From UBA1801 sp035353395 (lineage in GTDB: Bacteria; Acidobacteriota; Holophagae; Holophagales; Holophagaceae), in assembly GCA_035353395.1 (NCBI GenBank), contig DAOPZL010000029.1:1-35108 (forward strand): a stretch of DNA of 35,108 nucleotides, read 5' to 3'. The notes under the pieces were generated by a model. It was not told where the DNA came from and ran no database searches. It saw nothing but the letters and a program-made list of their open reading frames with translations. The first letter of the stretch is position 1. Every line of letters starts with the position of its first letter. This document shows, piece by piece, positions 31,091 through 35,108 of this stretch. The translations under genes and the position numbers were made by a program.

Positions 31091-31549
31091 TCAGGGCTGG
31101 GGCGGAGGAGGGAACTGCGGCCTGCCCTTCCCCTGCCTGGGCCCGGGGCGACCGAACCGGCCGGGCCCCTCGTGGCCGGGACCTCCCTGCCCCCGGCTCG
31201 GCGGCCCGTAGCCCGGACCGGGCCGATCACCTTCCTCGTGATGCCAGTTCCGGTAATGGCCCATGGGCTCCCGCCTCAGCCTCCCGGGGACGCGCCGCGC
31301 GTTGATCCAGTCGAAGCGGTCCCGGGGGGAGCGGGCCCGGTACCATCCGTCCGGCCGGCGGCACCAGTACCAGCCATCGTGGAGGAACACCTCCTCGGGG
31401 AATCCCTCCACCACCTGGATGCCCGGCTGCACCGTCACGAGCGGCGGAACGACCGGGAGGCCGATGTTGATGTGGATGTCCACCTTGGCCTGGGCCATGG
31501 AGGAACCCAGGGACAGGAGAAGGGCAAGGGGCAGTGTCGTCAGTCTCAT
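31091..31549 (-). CDS. Small secreted protein, aromatic core and Gly/Pro/Arg-rich tail
   Basis: A 152-residue exported protein. A signal peptide of about 21 residues ends in AQA before KVDIHINIGLP. The middle has Pro/Val-rich strands and aromatic DGWYWCRRPDGWYRAR, then a conserved-looking RRVPGRLRREPMGHYRNWHH. The last 40 residues are a low-complexity Gly/Pro/Arg tail. Similar small envelope proteins beginning HINIG and ending in a short HYR motif are found in Geobacter-like genomes without known function. ATG 31549 has GAGGA at 7-base spacing. It is convergent with the hybrid kinase (15 bases apart) and follows an MFS gene after 165 bases. Confidence 0.8.
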   Translation of the reverse strand: MRLTTLPLALLLSLGSSMAQAKVDIHINIGLPVVPPLVTVQPGIQVVEGFPEEVFLHDGWYWCRRPDGWYRARSPRDRFDWINARRVPGRLRREPMGHYRNWHHEEGDRPGPGYGPPSRGQGGPGHEGPGRFGRPGPRQGKGRPQFPPPPQP

Positions 31550-31595
31550 GGCCGAATCCTCATCGAGCGCGTTGCAGGGCGCTGCCGTGTTCATT

Positions 31596-31611
31596 TCAGG
31601 AAGCGTGCCAA
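31596..31611 (-). promoter_or_regulatory. Sigma54-like element before the small secreted protein
   Basis: On the minus strand TTGGCAC (31605-31611) is a perfect -24 element, followed after 5 bases by CTGA where TTGC is expected. The -12 dinucleotide is GA, not GC, which weakens the call. An A-rich tract lies upstream. The start would be about 35 bases before ATG 31549. Confidence 0.25.
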
Positions 31612-31714
31612 TATTTTTTTATTGCATTTATTACGGTTATATTCCCGGGTTGCTCGCCCGCGGGGCGCGTTCTGCACCCCGGGGGTCCCGGATGTCGCAT
31701 TTCGCCACAGGGGC

Positions 31715-32890
31715 CTAGCCCAGGCGCGGGCTGGGCGCCTTCCCGGGATTACTCGGCCAGGCGAGCACCAGGGCCGCGGAGAGCGAGAGGCCGGCCCCGA
31801 AGGCGAAGGGCACCATCGGCCCGAAGGCGTTCCACAACAGCCCCGTGATCAGGCTCGCGGGGAGCAGGGCGACGCCCGAGATCATCGAATGGAGGCCCAG
31901 GACGGTCCCCCTCAGCGCCTCGGGCGCGATCTCCGAGATGTAGGCGCGCTCGACCCCGGCCGTCAGGGCGGTGAACACGCCGTAGAGCGCGAAGGCGGCG
32001 ACGATGATGCCCTTGTTCCCGGCCCAGGCGAAGCCCGCGTAGACGAGGGAGAAGGTGAGGTAGCCGGTCACGAGGACGCCCTTCCGGCCCACGTGGTCGG
32101 ACAGGTGGCCGAAAGGCAGGGCGAGCAGGGAGGACACCAGGTTGTAGACGAAATACAGGAGCACGACGTCCGCGGGATCGAAGCCCGCCTTGCCGGATCT
32201 CAGGAGCAGGAAGGCGTTGGAGGAGTTCCCCAGCGTGAACACGAAGACCACCAGGAGGTAGCGCTTCAGGCGTGCGTCGAGGCCCTGGAGGCCGCGGAAG
32301 ACATGGAGCGGCGCTTTGGCCTCCCGCGGCCTGCCCGTCTCCTTGATGCGGACGAACATGAGCAGCGAGGCGACGGCGGGAATGCAGGAGAGCAGGAACA
32401 GGCGCTTGTAGACCAGGCCGCTCCCCCAGGCCCGCATGATGAAGAAGGCCGCGAGAATCCCGGCCGCGGATCCCGCCATGTCGAGGGCCTTGTGGAGGCC
32501 GAAGGATCTCCCCAGCCGGCCCGAGGCGCTGCTTTCGCTCACGAGCACGTCCCTGGGCGCGGTGCGCACGCCCTTGCCGAAGCGGTCCACCACCCTGGCG
32601 GCGAGAATGCCGGCCCAGGAGCCGGCCGTGAGCAGCATCAGCTTGTAGACCAGGCCGGCCGCGTAGCCCAGGAAGGCGATCGGCTTCTTCTTCCGGTACT
32701 TGTCCGTGACGTAGCCGCTGAACACCTTCAGGAGGCTCGCCAGGCTCTCCGCGACCCCCTCGATGAGGCCGAGCAGGGCCGGCGTGGCGCCGAAGGTCGC
32801 AGTCAGGTAGAGCGGGATGATCGGGTACACCATTTCCGTGCTGAAGTCCGCGAAGAAACTGACGAGCCCGATCAGGAACACGTTGTTCAT
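31715..32890 (-). CDS. MFS transporter (fourth in the window)
   Basis: A 391-residue, 12-helix major facilitator not closely like the other three. It begins NNVFLIGLVSFFADFSTEMVYPIIPLYL and has a motif A-like GYVTDKYRKKKP after helix 2. The family block GKGVRTAPRDVLVSESS is followed by GRSFGLHKALDMAGSAAG, and a second motif A, GHLSDHVGRKG, starts the C-terminal half. That RTAPRD group is common but unassigned. The start is uncertain: ATG 32890 matches where homologues begin but has AGGAG only 1 base away; ATG 32908 has GGAGG directly against it. The substrate is unknown. Confidence 0.9.
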   Translation of the reverse strand: MNNVFLIGLVSFFADFSTEMVYPIIPLYLTATFGATPALLGLIEGVAESLASLLKVFSGYVTDKYRKKKPIAFLGYAAGLVYKLMLLTAGSWAGILAARVVDRFGKGVRTAPRDVLVSESSASGRLGRSFGLHKALDMAGSAAGILAAFFIMRAWGSGLVYKRLFLLSCIPAVASLLMFVRIKETGRPREAKAPLHVFRGLQGLDARLKRYLLVVFVFTLGNSSNAFLLLRSGKAGFDPADVVLLYFVYNLVSSLLALPFGHLSDHVGRKGVLVTGYLTFSLVYAGFAWAGNKGIIVAAFALYGVFTALTAGVERAYISEIAPEALRGTVLGLHSMISGVALLPASLITGLLWNAFGPMVPFAFGAGLSLSAALVLAWPSNPGKAPSPRLG

Positions 32891-33449
32891 GCTCCTGATT
32901 ATGCCCATCCTCCGCGTCGAACCGGCCGGGAACCCTTCCGGCATCCGCACGCGGAACCCGCACCCGGACAATGTCGTCCGTCCACTCGGCGGCGAGCCGG
33001 AGAGACGTTCGACCGGCCCGTGGCCCCGTTCGGCGGCCCCCACATGGAATCCAACCCCGGGGATCAACGTTTCCCCTCCCCGCGGCACTCATGGGAAAGC
33101 CGGGGCCCTCCCCCACCTGGTCCCGGCGTCCTGGGCCCCTTCTCCACGAGGGGCCTTTGCAGGTCACGACGCGGTAGGAATGTCCCATATCGACTCGACC
33201 TCCTGGGCCGCGACCCGGGCCTTCGGCCCGGCCACGCGCGCCGCCCCGCTTCCCGAAGGCGGGCCTTATTGCCTATGCCGGAACGAGCCCCCCTTCAAGT
33301 CGTTCCCTGTCTGGGTTGGACCTACCGGCCTGACGAGAGAAGCGAAATAATATATCTATATTTTCGGCTCTTTCGGTCCAGGACGACGATAGCATGAGGA
33401 AATCCGTCCGTACGCCTTCGGCCGAACGGGACGCGAGGGGGGCTCCGCC
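32891..33449. other. 559-base gap with hairpins, no credible gene
   Basis: No frame here has a start site plus protein-like composition. I see three hairpins: 33134-33155 (7-base stem, loop of 8, then TTT), 33215-33231 (7-base stem closing on TTC) and 33245-33263 (5-base stem, then CCTTATT). An AT-rich block lies at 33345-33370. The left part must hold the promoter of the MFS gene and the right part that of the chemotaxis gene. A structured RNA is possible but unproven. Confidence 0.4.
33349..33362. promoter_or_regulatory. AT-rich palindrome upstream of the chemotaxis receptor
   Basis: AATATA and TATATT, separated by two bases, make a perfect 14-base inverted repeat in the only AT-rich block of the gap, about 90 bases before the receptor start. 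A TAATAT -10-like box overlaps its left edge. Either a promoter or an operator is plausible; a TAGCAT box at 33390-33395 is a second -10 candidate. Confidence 0.3.
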
Positions 33450-35057
33450 ATGGGTATCCTCAAGAATATGAAGATCTGGAAGCGGCTGTCGATCTGCTTC
33501 GGGGTCCTGGGTATGACCATCTTCGTCGTTTCCACAGTCACTTGGTGGGGGATCGCGTACCTTGTCAAGGGACACCGGGCGGTGGCAGCCGAGGCGCACA
33601 AGGCGAACACCACTCACGAGGTCATCGACACGCTCTCCCAGATCAACCTGGCGACCTGGAGCCTCATCGCCCAGAAGAGCCCAGCGGCCAAAGCCGGGCT
33701 CAACAGCAGGATCCAGGAGCTTCGCGACACCTACAGGAAGGACCTGGAAGAATTGAAGGCCCTGGCCGAGACTCCGAAGGACAAGGAACTCGTCGGCGCC
33801 TTCGAGGCGGCCCTGGCCGCGAGGCAGAACGTCAACAGTCATGTGATCGCCTGGGCCAACGAGGGCCAGGAGCAGCAGGCTTCGGACATGTACTTGATCG
33901 AGGGCGACAAGACCAAGGTTCGAACAGACGGGGTCCTGAAGGAATACCTGAAGCACCGGGAGGGGGTGGCGGCCAGCATCGGTCGGCAGGTCGAGCGGGC
34001 CCAGCAGCAGGTGAAGATCCTGGTCGCCGCCACCCTGCTGATCGGGATCGTCCTCGCGGCGCTCGTCGGGACCGCCATCGCCCGCATCTACGTCTCGGAC
34101 GTTTCCACCGTGGTTCAGCACACGAAGCGCCTCGCCTCTGGGGACTTTTCCGTCGATGTGGCCGGAAGCTACACTTCTCGCCGGGACGAGTTCGGCGAGC
34201 TGGCCAGGTCCTACCAATCCATGGTGGAGAACATCCGCCAGCTCCTGATGGACGTCTCCGGCGAGGTCCAGGTGCTCGCCTCCTCCTCGACCGAGTTGTC
34301 CGCCTCCTCCGAGGAGATGGCCTCCACGACGGAGGGGATCGCGCGGACCACGAACTCCCAGCGGAACGGGGCTGAGCAGATGGCCACGGCCATCACCGAG
34401 CTCTCGGCCTCCATCGACGAAGTGAGCCGGTCCGCGCAGCAGGCCCTGGCCATGATGGACGAGGCCCTCGATGCCACCCTCCGGGGCGACAAGGCCGGCG
34501 GGGAGACCCAGACCGCGATGAAGGGCGTCAGTGTCACCGCCGAGCGGATCGCCACCGCCATCAACGTCATCACCGAGATCGCCAACCAGACCAACCTCCT
34601 CTCGCTGAACGCCGCCATCGAGGCGGCCAAGGCCGGCGAGCAGGGAAAGGGCTTCGCGGTCGTCGCCGAGGAGGTCCGGAAGTTGGCCGAGCGCAGCGCC
34701 ACGTCGGCCAAGGACATCGCCCAGCACATCCAGGCCGCCAGGGATGCCGTCGGACAGGGTGCCGCCACCGTGGAGATCACCGCCAGGTTCCTCAAGAAGA
34801 TCCGGTCGGGCCTCGAGCAGTTCGCGGCCCAGACCCGCCAGGTCACCTCGGCCACGGTCGAGCAGAGCCGCACCGGCGCGGAGGTCATGAAACAAGTGGA
34901 GCGGAGCGTCCAGGAATCCATCGCGACGGCCTCGGCCGCGTCCCAGATGTCGGCCACCACCAGCGAGATCGCGCGCACCGCCTCGGACCTCGCCCGCGTG
35001 GCGGAGCGGCTGGAGACCAGGGTCCGCAAGTTCACCCTCCGGCAGCAGGCCGCCTGA
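33450..35057 (+). CDS. Methyl-accepting chemotaxis protein
   Basis: A 535-residue transmembrane receptor. TM1 is at about 13-39 and TM2 at about 188-214, with a helical periplasmic ligand domain between them (four-helix-bundle type). HAMP spans about 212-265 and a long coiled-coil signalling domain follows. Its hairpin tip reads EIANQTNLLSLNAAIEAAKAG (about 376-396) and EEVRKLAERS, the CheA/CheW contact region. No C-terminal CheR/CheB docking pentapeptide is present; the protein ends LRQQAA. GAGGGGGG seven bases before ATG 33450 supports the start. There are no che genes nearby, so it probably feeds a pathway encoded elsewhere. Confidence 0.95.
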   Translation: MGILKNMKIWKRLSICFGVLGMTIFVVSTVTWWGIAYLVKGHRAVAAEAHKANTTHEVIDTLSQINLATWSLIAQKSPAAKAGLNSRIQELRDTYRKDLEELKALAETPKDKELVGAFEAALAARQNVNSHVIAWANEGQEQQASDMYLIEGDKTKVRTDGVLKEYLKHREGVAASIGRQVERAQQQVKILVAATLLIGIVLAALVGTAIARIYVSDVSTVVQHTKRLASGDFSVDVAGSYTSRRDEFGELARSYQSMVENIRQLLMDVSGEVQVLASSSTELSASSEEMASTTEGIARTTNSQRNGAEQMATAITELSASIDEVSRSAQQALAMMDEALDATLRGDKAGGETQTAMKGVSVTAERIATAINVITEIANQTNLLSLNAAIEAAKAGEQGKGFAVVAEEVRKLAERSATSAKDIAQHIQAARDAVGQGAATVEITARFLKKIRSGLEQFAAQTRQVTSATVEQSRTGAEVMKQVERSVQESIATASAASQMSATTSEIARTASDLARVAERLETRVRKFTLRQQAA

Positions 35058-35074
35058 TCCGCCGCGCGAGCAAC

Positions 35075-35100
35075 TCCCGGTCGAAATGGATCGGGAATTC
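35075..35100 (+). terminator. Possible terminator after the chemotaxis receptor gene
   Basis: TCCCGGTC (35075-35082) pairs with GATCGGGA (35089-35096), with one G-T pair and a 6-base loop, followed by ATTC. It lies 17 bases after the receptor stop. The window ends 12 bases later, so the tail cannot be judged fully. Confidence 0.45.
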
Positions 35101-35108
35101 GTCACCGG

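Noticed and set aside
33040..33080. tRNA gene suggested by a GGTTGGATTCC-like stretch on the minus strand
   Set aside because: It departs from the T-arm consensus and no acceptor, D or anticodon arms can be folded around it.
31749..33188. A 479-codon minus-strand frame covering the MFS gene and the long gap
   Set aside because: It is in a different frame from the MFS protein, Arg/Gly-rich, and has no domain. The 5' part over the gap does not look like protein either.
1..35108. CRISPR array, insertion sequence, integrase or attachment site
   Set aside because: I found no regularly spaced repeats, transposase or integrase domains, or long terminal inverted repeats anywhere in the window.

Overview
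The window is a very GC-rich bacterial chromosome segment, densely packed with single-copy genes. I see no phage, insertion sequence, CRISPR array, tRNA or rRNA. The uppS-cdsA-dxr-rseP lipid and isoprenoid order, the many sensor kinases, the NtrY-like kinase and the gene style would fit Acidobacteriota of the Holophaga/Geothrix type. That placement is inference from memory and was not tested; another GC-rich environmental lineage is possible.

Layout. (1) 1-3549, +: end of uppS, then cdsA, dxr and rseP, a housekeeping operon for isoprenoid precursors, undecaprenyl carrier, CDP-diacylglycerol and site-2 proteolysis. (2) 3563-6032, +: two tandem paralogous MFS transporters, followed by a convergent SDR dehydrogenase (6023-6796, -). 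(3) 6892-9877, +: a PLP-dependent amino acid decarboxylase and an NSS-type sodium symporter, ended by a clear hairpin terminator. (4) 9999-11875, +: a small SAM methyltransferase and a lipoprotein with an FGE/SUMF1-like domain. (5) 11892-15563, -: a tightly coupled four-gene cassette, ArsR-type regulator, GNAT acetyltransferase, MFS efflux pump and SAM methyltransferase. All three junctions are 4-base ATGA overlaps, and a consensus-like promoter with a perfect inverted repeat at the start site precedes it. This is the best candidate for an undescribed functional unit. (6) 15625-17511, +: htpG, divergent from the cassette. (7) 17536-19399, -: a REC-HisKA-HATPase signalling protein and a hemerythrin-type di-iron protein with all seven RIC/YtfE ligands. 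(8) 19624-21427, +: a DOMON-like protein followed by a DUF1343/NamZ-type protein. (9) 21438-22703, -: a solitary DNA methyltransferase whose start meets that of the divergent NtrY-like kinase (22702-24756, +). (10) 24775-27455, -: leuA, then acylphosphatase and apt. (11) 27632-31075, +: a hybrid kinase with six PAS domains and a C-terminal receiver. (12) 31091-32890, -: a small secreted protein and a fourth MFS transporter. (13) 32891-33449: a 559-base stretch without a credible gene but with several hairpins. (14) 33450-35057, +: a methyl-accepting chemotaxis protein.

Several promoters share a -10-like box of the form (G)G(C)TAnnnT, and one of them appears to give a leaderless mRNA. Most starts were set by Shine-Dalgarno spacing; ambiguous ones are discussed in the entries. 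Long open frames antisense to real genes are common here because of the GC bias and were left out.
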